A stretch of DNA of 64,000 nt from positions 19,847,970 through 19,911,969 of the forward strand of contig CM039466.1 in assembly GCA_022414725.1 (NCBI GenBank), written 5' to 3'. The notes beneath the pieces were generated by a model. It had not been told where the DNA came from. It made no database searches and saw nothing but the letters and a program-made list of their open reading frames with translations. Source of the DNA: Microglena sp. YARC (Eukaryota > Chlorophyta > Chlorophyceae > Chlamydomonadales > Chlamydomonadaceae). The position numbers were made by a program, and so were the translations under genes. Positions 42,396 through 52,052 of the stretch are shown piece after piece; the first letter of the stretch is position 1; each line of letters opens with the position of its first letter.

Positions 42396-45300
42396 GCTCC
42401 TGCCTTGATTTCTGCTACGACTGACACCGCTTGGTTTATAGATAGTGCCGCAGGCCGATCGATTAGTGGCACGCAATCGCTGTTTTCAACCCTCACTTTC
42501 ATGGCTAATGCGCCGTCTGTGCGGTTTGGAGATGGGGTTGTGCAGCAGGCTACGGGTGTAGGAACGATTTTTCTGGCCAGTGAATGGCTAACTGCCCCCA
42601 TTGTCCTGACCAATGTTCTCTACATCCCTAACTGCCCAGTGAACCTTTTAAGTGTTCATGCTACTGCCAAATCTGAGGACTGTGTCATATCTTTTTCTGA
42701 GCATACCTGTGTTGCAAACAAAGGGACTAAGACCCTTTGGACTGTCCCTGCCTCAATAGGTGGTGTGTATCACTTTCTGGCCCATGGTTGCACTGTTCCT
42801 GCCTTAGCTACTGTAATTGTTGAGCCAAGTGCTGCCCCCCCTCTCTCCCTGGTTGGGTTGTGGCATAGACGGTTTGGCCATCCAGGCCAAACCGCTATGC
42901 AAGAACTCATTAATGGGGGATTGGTCGAGGGATTACCCAGCATTTCGCACAAACAGTTGCAGCGCTTTGCGCTGGACCCGTGTGACGCTTGCTGCGTCGG
43001 AAAGGCTACAAAAGAGTCCTTTCCAGAACGTAGGCGAGTAACACATGCACCGTTGGAATTGATACACATAGACCTGCAGGGCCCCTTTTGCATCGGTATT
43101 AGAATGGAGGTTTACCTCCTCGTGGCGGTAGACGATCACAGCGGGTGGAACGCAGTAGTACCTATGCGCCTTAAGAGCGAGTCTGCGGGATGGATCATAG
43201 CAATTATCCGTAACTGGATGGGGCTCTTGCTCGGGGTAGCCTTCAGGTGCCTTCGTACAGATCAAGCGAAGGAGTTTCTTGTGCCAGAATTGACCAACTG
43301 GTTAGCAAGTGTTCAAGCGAAACATGAGGTTAGTTCCGTTTACTGTCCACAGCAAAATGGGGTGGCAGAACGGTTCAACGGGGTAGTCGCGTCTATGGCT
43401 AGGACTATGTTAATCGAGTCCGAAATGTCCAAAGGATTTTGGACATACGCCTTCACCTGCGCTTCGTATTTCCGGAACCGCCTCCCCTCGAAGCGTGGAG
43501 CCACTCCTTATGAGCGGTTCTTTGGACAGGTACCTGACGTATCCTTGCTGCGAGTTTTTGGCACTAGGTGCTATGTGAAGCTGTTAGACGCCAAACTCGA
43601 AGTAAAACTGACGAACGCGCAATCCGGGGTAGGCTTGTAGGGTACTCCTCTATGAGTAAAGCTTATCAAATTTGGATCCCAGAACAGCACAAGGTTGTTG
43701 TAGCTCGTGACGTAGTGTTCTTCGAAGGATCCGGCCCAGGTCCTGTCCTTGGGCAAGTGCCTTATGACGGTAGCCCGTTCTCGTAGGCTTCCTCTCCCGC
43801 TGTCATCGGTGAAGGACCTCCAGTCGTGGTAGGTATCGAACACGACGCTGCGCATTTAGTGAACGGCCCCGACGCAGGCTTCCACATGAACCTACGTTCT
43901 AGGAAGTCTGCTGAGCCGATTGATGCTGGTGTGCCAGCGGTCTGTGGGGGCACTGTTTTGGGATCTTCAGATAGGGTGAATTTTAATTCTCTAGGAGCCC
44001 CTCCCCCCGCCTTGGGTACGCATTTGCAGGTTGGATTAGGTGGAGATGGGGACAATGTCCGACATGTAGAGACTCCAGGGCTACGGCCTGGAGCACTACA
44101 GCCAGAAGTGCCTCCGAGGGCATCTCCTGAAAATTCTAGTAGTCGCTCTATTAGCCTTGCAGGAAATGTTGAGGGCTCGGCCGGGGTGTCCGATTTTGAT
44201 TCACCCATGAGCACGCTTGTGCCTGGATGGATGGGTGCAAGTGGTGTAGGGGATACAATGTCACCATTGCCTCCGCCTGGGGGGGGAAGTATAGCTTCAC
44301 TACCCCCGAATTTGTTACAAGCTGATAGTACCAGTATAGTAACTCCTCTACCTGACGGTAGGCGAGCCCCTAGTCGCAGGATGTTGGGGGCTACTCCTGA
44401 GTTTGGTACCTTGTCTGCTGAGAGAGCTGCTACATTGGCTGCGGCTCAGGTGCGATACCCACCTGAGTTACCTCCAGCCCCTATTCTGGACACAATTCCT
44501 CTTTCCCCTTCACTCGGTGTGGAAGAGCCTGAGCCTGCAGATGCTTTCATATCAGAACCTATCAACCTCACATACAAGCGAGCAGTTGCCCTTGATAACC
44601 CTGACAGGGAACATTGGCTTCTGGCCATGAGAGATGAAATGGCATCTTTGGAAGGCCTCAGACTTGGACTCTAACCCCGCTGCCCCGTGGATGCAAAACC
44701 ATCACTGGGCGGTGGCTCTTCACCATTAAAAATGGGGTAGATGGTCAACCAGAACGGTACAAAGCTCGGTTTGTGGCAAGGGGATTTTTGCAGCGTGAGG
44801 GCATTGACTATGACTTGACGTTTGCACCGGTTACCTCGAAAACAACCCTCCGTGTTTTTCTGGCTGGCATGGTGCACCGCAAGATGTTTCCACGTCAGTT
44901 AGATATCAAAACGGCGTTTCTAAACGCAACCCTAGAAGAAGGGCTTGACTTGTACCTTGCCCAGCAAGAGGGGTTTGAAGTGGGCAAGGGCTTGGTCTGC
45001 AAGATCATCAAGTCCTTGTATGGCCTCAAACAGGCCCCCAGGTTGTGGAGCGCTGAGGTTTGTCGTGTGCTACGGTTGTGTGGTTTCCGTCCTACTGCCT
45101 CTGACCCTGCACTATTTGTCCGTCTGGAAGCTGATGGAAACTGGTCTTGGGTCACCACCTATGTGGATGACTTCTGGCTAGCCCTTGATGAGCTCTTCTT
45201 ATACATAGCTATCATAGAAATCATGCGCCAAGAGGGCTGGACAGTAACAGAAATGGGCGTACCTCGAATGTTTTTATCACTCGACTGTGACCTTAGCCTC

Positions 45301-45757
45301 GATGCTGAGGGCAGATGTGATAAAATAGTCATCAGCCAACGGACTGCCATTCAGGGTATGCTGGAACGGTTTAGGATTGGGAAAGGTGAAGCTACGAGAG
45401 CTTGCGGTCCCTATGGTCTCCGGGGCAGTAACTACTCAGGCTGAAGGCAGCTGCGTGCTGCCCAATAACCGCCTATATTCCTCTTTGATAGGTTGCTTCA
45501 TATATCTGTCTACTTGCACTAGGCCAGACATAGCTTACGCCGTAAGCTGTCTCTCACGATTCACATCTTGTCCAACGCAGGCTCATTGGCATGCTGCTAT
45601 TCGGGTACTTGTATACCTTCGGACCCAGCCCCGTCTTGGGATTGGTTATAGCCATGCTCCTGATTTCTGTTTCAAAGCATATAGTGATGCTAGTTTTGGA
45701 GAGGATCTTGCAGGCCGTCGCTCCCAGACAGGTCTTGCTGTCCTGGCCTCAGGGTAA
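42390..45757 (+). CDS. Element E pol: protease, integrase, RT, partial RNase H (broken)
   Basis: Protease AWFIDSAAGRSISGTQSLFS; pre-integrase LWHRRFGHPGQTAM and DPCDACCVGKATK; integrase LIHIDLQGPF, FRCLRTDQAKEFLVPEL, YCPQQNGVAERFNGVVASMA; RT ARGFLQREGIDYDLTFAPVT, RQLDIKTAFLNATLEEGLDL, SLYGLKQAPRLWS and YVDD in VTTYVDDFWLAL; RNase H start AYSDASFGEDLAGRRSQTGL. Breaks: frameshifts near 43620, 44665 and 45400 and an in-frame TAG at 43784-43786. Motifs are intact between breaks. Confidence 0.88.
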
Positions 45758-45915
45758 CCATCAGAGTCGGCAGGCTCGCCAGGGACCACCGCCTGTTGGC
45801 AGTCGAAAGCGATGGCAATGGTGTCCCTATCGGACTTGAGGGCGAGGAGTATATGCACCCTGGTGCAGCGCCAGGTGTAGAGGTTGTTAGCAGTGAATAT
45901 ACGGGGAGGTTGCAT
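45757..45915 (-). CDS. Element C gag, N-terminal part
   Basis: ATG at 45915; the frame reads MQPPRIFTANNLYTWRCTRV, then IAIAFDCQQAVVPGEPADSD-GYP. It aligns with the element D Gag start (..AVAPADEPADADGYP). It is cut by element E and resumes at 40635 with VVAGADPAV. Confidence 0.8.
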
Positions 45916-46379
45916 GGTGAGGTCTTCTGTGTAGGAGTCTTGGCGTTGTAGGTCGGAGTGTTGGGATAGGGGGAGTTACGAGGGCGGGGCAGGGGAAGGG
46001 GGGATGGAGTAGTGCTTGTGGGAATCGGCGATCCAAAGGGATCCAGCGGATTACCGGGGGTTGAACTTTGCCAAGCGGCAATGTTCGACGACAGGATCTT
46101 CTCGTATTAAGCTGGGGTCGGAAACAAATTGATCGTCTGAGATCAATACAGCGCTGTGTGGGTCTCGGTGAGGGCGTCGTCCTATACTCACTTCATAGAT
46201 TCCGGTGACTAGTGGTCGCTCTTGCTTGCTCCAGTCGTAGGACGCAGTGGCAGATCCAAGGATTCTTGGTAGGAAGCGGCAGGCGGAGTAGCGGGAAGTA
46301 GGATCCGCACAGGGAGTCCAGGTGCTAGAGAGGAGAGGGGGTTCGTTACATAAACTCAGCTAATCACTGCCGAGACTGG
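45916..46379 (-). other. Element C leader, gag-proximal part
   Basis: Noncoding in all frames I can support. Corresponds to the leader between the PBS and gag, split by the LINE fragment to its right. Confidence 0.5.
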
Positions 46380-48250
46380 ACAGCAGCACAGCCTGCCGAC
46401 CATCCAATTTTATAACACGGCAGCACGAGGGTTTTGAAGGCACCCCCACAAACCTGAAAACAAACTAGGTCAAGTCCCAAAAAAGGAAACAAACTAGAGG
46501 CGTAAAGGAGAGCGGAAAGGGGAGGGATGCAAAAGTAAGCAATCCAGAACACCAAGCCCACCAACCACAAGAGAGGAAGGCCAAACGAAAAGAGCTAAAT
46601 ACCACCCAAGGGCATGCGCTATGGGCACCTGAATATGCAGCGATAATGCCCTCAAAGGAAGAAAGCACAAGACAACCCGACACAACCAACTTGCAGAAAA
46701 GGACCGGAGTGTCAAGGATGATAACCATAGACACCCTATGAAGGAAAGGGGGAGGCCAGCCGAAAACAGAGAGGCCAGAAACCAACCTAGCAAGACTCAG
46801 AAGGCAAGCACACATGTCAGGGACAAGAGAATCCACCACACTTGGTAGACCTGCCCTGCCCGTACACCAGAAGCCACAAACTAGAGCTATTACTAGAGAA
46901 ACGAAACCAACAATCTAAGCACAGCCAGCGAGAAAGGGAGGCGAAAAGGAGAAGGGAGGGGGTAGGGTTTAGGGTCCAGGGTGGAAATTGGTAATCCTAA
47001 ACCCAAAACCCAAACCCGAAAACTGCGGGCATGAAGGGCCAAACAAAAAAACTAGACAAAAGGGTGTCATGTGACGTACGGAACCCGAGAGCGATCTAAT
47101 TCTTGGCACCCAAGAAAGAGGAGCTGAAAAGAGGAGCGTAAAGAGGCAAGCAAGCTGGCGCATGCAAAGAAAGACTAGCAAAAAGGTATCAGCTAATCGT
47201 AAGACCACTCTTCTGGCAAAATCAGTTGGCTACCTAACCGGTGCATGTGAGAAGGGGAGGGTACCAGTGGAACCATGGGGAGAACAGGATTGAAGAGCGT
47301 AGATGGTGAAGGGGGGATGGGGGGAGGAAAAAGGGGAGGATCGTGGATGAGGGAAGCATCTTCATGCGGAAAAGTTTGAGGGGGAGAACCCATATTGACC
47401 CTGGCTTCCCCATGGCTAATGAAGGGGTGAGAAGAGTCCACAGTGTCCTCCCAATCCTCCGGGGGTGCCCCAATGGCTACAAAGGCAGCGAAGCGGGCCC
47501 AAAAATCAGTCACAGCAAGGGCCCCAGCCCGGACAGAGATAGGGCGGGATGCCACCTCGTGCGGATTAGTTAGTCCCCACACCTCATAGAGAGTGCGTTG
47601 ACCTTGGTTAAGAAGAGCCTGATTAGAGGCTGCATAGTGCAGCCTCCACGCTTGCAGTCGACCATGATCCATGGCTGACAGAGCAGCAAGGCAGACAACA
47701 CCCCACACCTCCAGATTAATAGTCGAGGAAGGGCGGGGGTAGCACAACCAGAGGCTGGCCCGTTGGAGAGGGACAGTGGTAGAGGCAAGCAGGGTGGTCT
47801 GAATAGCATCTCGAACCGCCACAGCCACGGGACAAGTCCAAAAACTGTGCATACGAGCATCTGAGTTAGGAGGTGCATTAGGGCAACATGGGCAACGAAA
47901 CTGTACCCTGGATGATGCTCCACGGACCCCATCAGCTGCAAGACGCCACATGATTTCCTTCTGTTGGTTTTACCAAGGAAAGGACCAGAGAGCAGACAAA
48001 CGCCGAGCAAACATCCGGGTACATCCTGTCACATACCGGGGATTGTGGGGTGGGCCCATTGCTAGACCCACATACACAGCCCGTGCCTCTGCTTGAAGCC
48101 GTCCTGTGGCGCTATTCAGTAGAGTAGTCCCAAGTTTGATCTTGAACTTGCCCAGCGTAGCTGGGGGGCCAAGTTGAAGAGGAGGGGAAAAGGGGGAGCA
48201 GGGAAGGATCCATCCCAGCCGGGAGACGAGGAGGCGCATAGGTGACAGGT
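46380..48250 (-). mobile_element. LINE 3' fragment inserted in the element C leader
   Basis: Minus frames at 48239-47970 and 47951-47193 form one interrupted coding end: ATGRLQAEARAVYVGLAMGP, MFARRLSALWSFPW, then EIMWRLAADGVRGAS and a zinc-type FRCPCCPNAPPNSDARMHSF-WTCPVA. That C-x2-C...H-x4-C module is typical of LINE C-termini. 46380-47190 is probably 3' UTR with A-rich patches near 46450-46490. 5'-truncated. Exact edges and target duplication are not determined. Confidence 0.6.
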
Positions 48251-48359
48251 GCTTAATTAAAGCTCGGGCCTTCGACTAGTCAGAGGGGAACTGATTCCGA
48301 ACACGGAAATCAGCGGCTGTTCTTCGTTAGCGTCTAAAGATGGCGCACTACCGATTAAA

Positions 48360-48495
48360 ACATAACATGATTCCCAAGGGTGGCAATTGGCACCAGTTCG
48401 ATCCCGGTTGACGTGGAGTCCCGGCGGACTGGGGGTCGAGTGTAGTCGTCTCCCCGGAATCTTGATCAGGCCTAAGTTGAAACCCTTGTGAGGGA
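48360..48495 (+). mobile_element. SINE-like fragment in the element C leader
   Basis: Shares CCCAAGGGTGGCAATTGGCA and a B-box-like AGTTCGATCCCGG with the SINE at 33997-34180, and a second block GGGAACCTCCGGGTAACGC near 48491-48510. Its right edge merges with the tRNA-like PBS region, so the boundary is unclear. Confidence 0.45.
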
Positions 48496-48518
48496 ACCTC
48501 CGGGTAACGCAGTGGTTA

Positions 48519-48537
48519 GCGTGATGGGCCCATAACC
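48519..48537 (-). promoter_or_regulatory. Element C primer binding site, initiator tRNA-Met type
   Basis: Directly abutting the 5' LTR the element strand reads GGTTATGGGCCCATCACGC, the complement of GCGTGATGGGCCCATAACC, the 5' side and anticodon arm (loop CCCATAA) typical of eukaryotic initiator tRNA-Met. Copia and Ty5 use a half-tRNA primer cut in this arm. Confidence 0.75.
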
Positions 48538-48765
48538 TGTTCAAGTAAGATGGTTACAACGGCATAGGCTCGATAGAGCAGAAGATGCTATTAAGCGCAA
48601 CAGGCGCAATCATATAGAAAAGAGATGTGTACTGCAGGGTACTGTAGTCACGTGCGGGCCACTGCTAGCCTGTGAGCTGGCGACAGGCAACACGGCACCA
48701 GGAGGGAAAGGTACCGGTGTGCATTATGCCGACTCAGAGACTGATATATGAATCAGTCAATAACA
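48538..48765 (-). repeat. Element C 5' LTR
   Basis: 228 bp, aligns end to end with 30984-31211 without gaps; I count about 13 substitutions (near 6 %). Followed by TSD CATGT at 48766-48770. Confidence 0.9.
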
Positions 48766-48770
48766 CATGT

Positions 48771-48850
48771 GGGTTGGTCAGGGGTCAGGAGGAGGTCTGG
48801 CCGTAATTTGTTCCTTGTGTGTTGGTTCATGTTGGCGAGCTTAAGCTAGA
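48771..48850 (-). mobile_element. Host LINE coding fragment right of element C
   Basis: The minus frame reads MNQHTRNKLRPDLLLTPDQP, which precedes the IRIVEVGYCSDTNH segment found left of element C (30950-30920). This places both C and A inside one LINE tail. Confidence 0.55.
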
Positions 48851-48919
48851 AGGGCTATTTTACAGCAAGGTTGTGTCTGTTTATGTACATGCCGGTAAAT
48901 GTGGGGTGTTTGCAGCCAG

Positions 48920-49455
48920 CAAAGTATTGTCTGCAAGTCGAGTGCAAGGAATGATTGGTGGAGGTCACTGGTATGCTACTTTGGCCGGAGGGGCCCTCAT
49001 GACTCCCGCAACTACATGGCCGACTGACAGCCTGGCACAATGCTCCTGACACCGGCCCCGCCCCTGCTGGTTCACCTGCTGGTTGGCGACATGTTCGAAC
49101 TGTGCCGTTGCATTACGTTGTCTACGCTTCTTCTCTTACTGAGCAGGCTCTCGTAAGCAATGTCCCACCCCCGCACTTGTATGAAAGCTTCAAATCTATA
49201 GCAGCATGGTGGCAGTCCTAACCAGCTCCGTCGATTTCGTTCATCTCCCCTCCCTCCCATTTTGCCCCGCCTCTTGCGATTGCCTCGTTTTCTTGCACCC
49301 GTTCCACCACCACCACCATCCATCCCATTCCCACTATCAATATTCCGATTATCATCAATGTTCGTATCTGTTCCTGGGATGCAGAGCTAGCTCATCTGTG
49401 TGCATGCTGCCTACCTACATGAATAGCTATATGAATGCTATATTAGCTAGCAAGC
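48920..49455. repeat. Segmental duplication, copy 1
   Basis: Aligns with 58731-59262 in the same orientation. Shared blocks include GTCGAGTGCAAGGAATGATT, GACTCCCGCAACTACATGGC, GACAGCCTGGCACAATGCTC, CTTGTATGAAAGCTTCAAAT and CGATTGCCTCGTTTTCTTGC. Both copies have indels; no common long frame exists. The parent sequence is not recognised. Confidence 0.8.
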
Positions 49456-50104
49456 TTCATGATGCCCAGCTGGCTGAATGGCTAGCTGAATAGATAGCTC
49501 TGCTTCTCCCCATCAGCTGCGCCGGCATGAGAGAGCTGAAGGCATATGCGGTGAGTGAGAGAAAGGGGGCTGCCTGTATGACATGTAGCAGGGTAGTCTG
49601 CATGGCAGGGGCATGAGCTTGGGTATGATCAGGGGCTGGTATACTGGCATTTCAACAAATCAAGCACTACTTATAAATTGGTGCTGATAATGATGGAATT
49701 AGTGCTGTTAATAATGCTTGCTTGCTGCAATATTGCCTTTCTGTTTCTGAGGATTTGTTGGAAGATTGAAGGTATGTACCACAACCAAGTGCGCTATAAT
49801 CTATATATGGGATTGCAAGGAGGGACTTGGAATTGTCAGACGTTGAGCAGCCCAAAGTTGGCTGAAGAACCGTGTAAGAATTCAAAATCAAAACGAACTC
49901 TACGTACAGATGGCAAGCACGACTTACTTCAGTCAGTACAATTAGACTCCATGATCAGGATTGGATTATTACATGATGGCAAGCACGTCTTACTTCAATT
50001 TTCTTTTTCAAGTGCGCTAAAGCGCTGGCCAATTTGGTCAATGGAAGTACCCTGACTTAGACTGCCTTTTAGACTAAAACAATCTGGTGTTTGCATGTAT
50101 TTTA
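49456..50104. other. Intergenic, no gene supported
   Basis: A 125-codon frame at 49678-50055 has no recognisable domain and overlaps a dispersed repeat (near 49845-49890, matching 14715-14760). Not called as a gene. Confidence 0.5.
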
Positions 50105-50148
50105 TAGTCTAGGGGTAGGCCAAATAGGCTAAAGGGACTTGCCCAACT
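50105..50148. mobile_element. M1 MITE terminal repeat fragment
   Basis: TAGTCTAGGGGTAGGCC and AATAGGCTAAAGGGACTTGC match the left end of the element at 19319, preceded by TA. Confidence 0.65.
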
Positions 50149-50252
50149 GTGATCTGGTGTGCAGGGTAGTTCATCACCCTTTGAGAATTTGCATGACATC
50201 CGCACGCAAACATAAACCTTAACACTGTATTATCCTTAATCTTACCCAAGTA

Positions 50253-50451
50253 GATAATCTCCGTTCCGACGAATGGCTCAATGGTTGAAAGAACGATGAA
50301 GTTGCCGGGTTCGAATCGCCACGGGTGAGATTTAGTGTTAGTGGTCACTGTCAACCGCCATGGTAGCTTTCTCTGGGTAAAGTAGCAGCCCGTTCCCAAC
50401 CGCCGCAAGACGGGGTTCCCTTAAAACCACGTCCCACCAGGCGTTATCATT
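50253..50451 (+). mobile_element. tRNA-derived SINE with 9-bp target duplication
   Basis: Flanked by ACCCAAGTA (50244-50252 and 50452-50460). Has an A-box-like TGGCTCAATGGTTG, a B-box GGGTTCGAATCGCC, and the shared SINE body GTCAACCGCCATGGTAGC ... GACGGGGTTCCCTTAAAACC ... GGCGTTATCATT. Confidence 0.88.
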
Positions 50452-50924
50452 ACCCAAGTATATTCAGAGTGTTGTTGGCATGCGGAAATGTTAAGAGATG
50501 GCTAGTACTTCTGAACAAGCCCGACATACCCAACGAAACAAACAGTCTAGCAGATTAGCAGACTGCTAGACTACCGCCCTGACATGAGAACTAAAACTTG
50601 GGAGTCAGATATCCCGCACTCTAGCACCCCTTCATAATGTGCAGGAAATCCCGCACTCTGGTACCCCTTCATAATGTGCAACAAATCCTGCAGCCACCCC
50701 TCTGAAAGGTATGGTACGGGATTAGGGCTCATGACACGCCATCCCGTACAAGATAAACTACATACCATGTAAGCTGGTGTGGTGTTGTTTGTGTATGCGA
50801 GTGATGACTGCGTGGTGTGTGTTGCCAGGCCCAACATTATTGCCAACATTCCCAACAAACATGCAAGCACTATATTATGTCTAAATACAGGAAACAATTA
50901 TAATTCATAATAACACTGGGGAAA

Positions 50925-51130
50925 TTTGCGTAGAGTGTTGGCTATGGGAGAGACAGGTGGCACCGGAATCAAGTACAGCAGACCAAAGCCAGAGGATTCA
51001 CGACCGGGCCATGGGCCACTTAGGGCTAGGGTGACTTGTTTCTTGGGGTCAAACGGACAATGGGGTGAACGTAGGGGCTCCCGCCTTCCCCCTACCAGAA
51101 GATTGGGCTCCGCCAATAATGATCATATAA
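50925..51130. repeat. Dispersed repeat shared with 55280-55510
   Basis: GGTGGCACCGGAATCAAGTA.AGC.GACC.AAGCCAG, ACGGACAA.GGGGTGA and GGCTCCCGCC blocks match 55280-55455. Relation to known elements unknown. Confidence 0.6.
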
Positions 51131-51234
51131 GAATATAACATCAAGTAAGAGTGTCCAAAAAGGCACCAGGATACGGTAAGCATCATCATCATTACTTGCT
51201 GTCCATCTGGGATGTAACACCCGATATTTTGTTG

Positions 51235-51378
51235 GGCTTAGGTAGGCCCATCATCAAGAGCCATTAAAGCCATTGGTCAGGCTGTACACATGCAACTGTA
51301 TTGGAACTTAGGTAGGCCCATCATCAAGAGCCATCGAAGCCATTGGTCAGGCTGTACATGTGCAACAGTACCGGAACA
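51235..51378. repeat. About 70-bp direct duplication
   Basis: Two tandem copies of CTTAGGTAGGCCCATCATCA, AGCCATTGGTCAGGCTGTAC with about six differences. Confidence 0.85.
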
Positions 51379-51388
51379 CTTGCCATGA

Positions 51389-51592
51389 CAGCTCTCATGC
51401 CTCAGGTGCAGGCTAGAGCTCCTTGAAACAAGAAGGTGCGGGGCTCGAATCCCTACGGGTGCGCTGTAGTGTTCGTCAGGTGTCAACCGCCATGGTATTG
51501 TTGCCCACGTAAAGGAGCAGCCCGTTATCTACTGCCGTAAGACGGGGCTCACTTAATACCACACCTCACTAGGCATTATCATGACCTATGCC
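51389..51592 (+). mobile_element. tRNA-derived SINE, third variant
   Basis: GGGGCTCGAATCCCTACGGG is B-box-like; the body GTCAACCGCCATGGTATTG ... GACGGGGCTCACTTAATACC ... GGCATTATCATGAC matches the other SINEs. The flanks CATGAC may be a short duplication. Confidence 0.72.
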
Positions 51593-51738
51593 AGGCCCAG
51601 GCACTAGAGATCTACCTTCATGTTTGGCCCAAGAACCAAACACAGTACCTGGTTAGAAGCTGTTATAATTTATACATTATACATACATGACATTGCCTGC
51701 CTACCTATGACAATATGATCTATAACTTGCAGCCCAAT

Positions 51739-51952
51739 TGCCCCTTTCAGCGATTCAATTGGTGTAGTGGTACACCAAGTCGCTTTGAGGATGTAGGGTC
51801 GGCTTCGACTCTTCCTTCAGTCGCCGTAAGCATTGCAGGTCGTTGTCAACCGCGATGGTAGCTTGTCCAGTTGAGGTGGAAGACCGCTCTCTACCCGCGT
51901 ACGACGGGTTCCCTTAATACCACGCCCCATCAGGCGTTATCGTTACCTTTTT
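51739..51952 (+). mobile_element. tRNA-derived SINE (family S1) with 10-bp target duplication
   Basis: Flanked by GCAGCCCAAT (51729-51738 and 51953-51962). A-box-like TGGTGTAGTGGTA; B-box GGCTTCGACTC, diverged from the perfect copy at 13477-13689. Ends GTTATCGTTACCTTTTT. Confidence 0.9.
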
Positions 51953-52052
51953 GCAGCCCAATATAGAAACAGTTCAAGCAGATTGGGGTGCAGCATGAGT
52001 TAGGCCTCAAAGTAGCATGACATACTGAACGGGCTGGCCAACTCGAGATATG

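Larger units (their letters stand above)
40640..45757 (+). mobile_element. Element E: Ty1/copia retrotransposon, 3'-truncated, nested in element C
   Basis: 5' LTR about 40640-40916, gag, then protease, integrase, RT and part of RNase H in copia order, with many frameshifts. It stops inside RNase H (..SQTGLAVLASG) and directly joins element C gag; no 3' LTR exists. The junction shares CAGGGT between the E sequence and the C target CAGGGTAACC, and the left flank carries CAGGGTAA at 40629-40635. Confidence 0.87.
30984..48765 (-). mobile_element. Element C: non-autonomous gag-pro-X LTR retrotransposon, with nested insertions
   Basis: Bounded by 228-bp LTRs (30984-31211 and 48538-48765; about 13 differences) and the target duplication CATGT (30979-30983 and 48766-48770). 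Order on the minus strand: 5' LTR, PBS, leader with a SINE-like piece and a LINE fragment, gag start (45915-45757), copia element E, gag middle (40635-40045), element D, CCHC plus protease-like segment (33990-33030), X domain (33067-31784), polypurine tract, 3' LTR. Removing the nested pieces restores a continuous gag frame in two places (..SDGYP-VVAGADP.. and ..SISYKKMTCW..). No RT, RNase H or complete integrase is present. Confidence 0.88.

Noticed and set aside
46364..46839. Hydrophobic minus-strand frames of 60-125 codons
   Set aside because: They lie in the probable 3' UTR of a LINE fragment and show no domain or conservation with other LINE copies.
48495..48537. Possible tRNA-Met gene
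   Set aside because: Only a 5' half is present and it abuts the LTR exactly where a primer binding site belongs.
49678..50055. 125-codon plus-strand frame
   Set aside because: No recognisable domain, overlaps a dispersed repeat, and no splice or start context.
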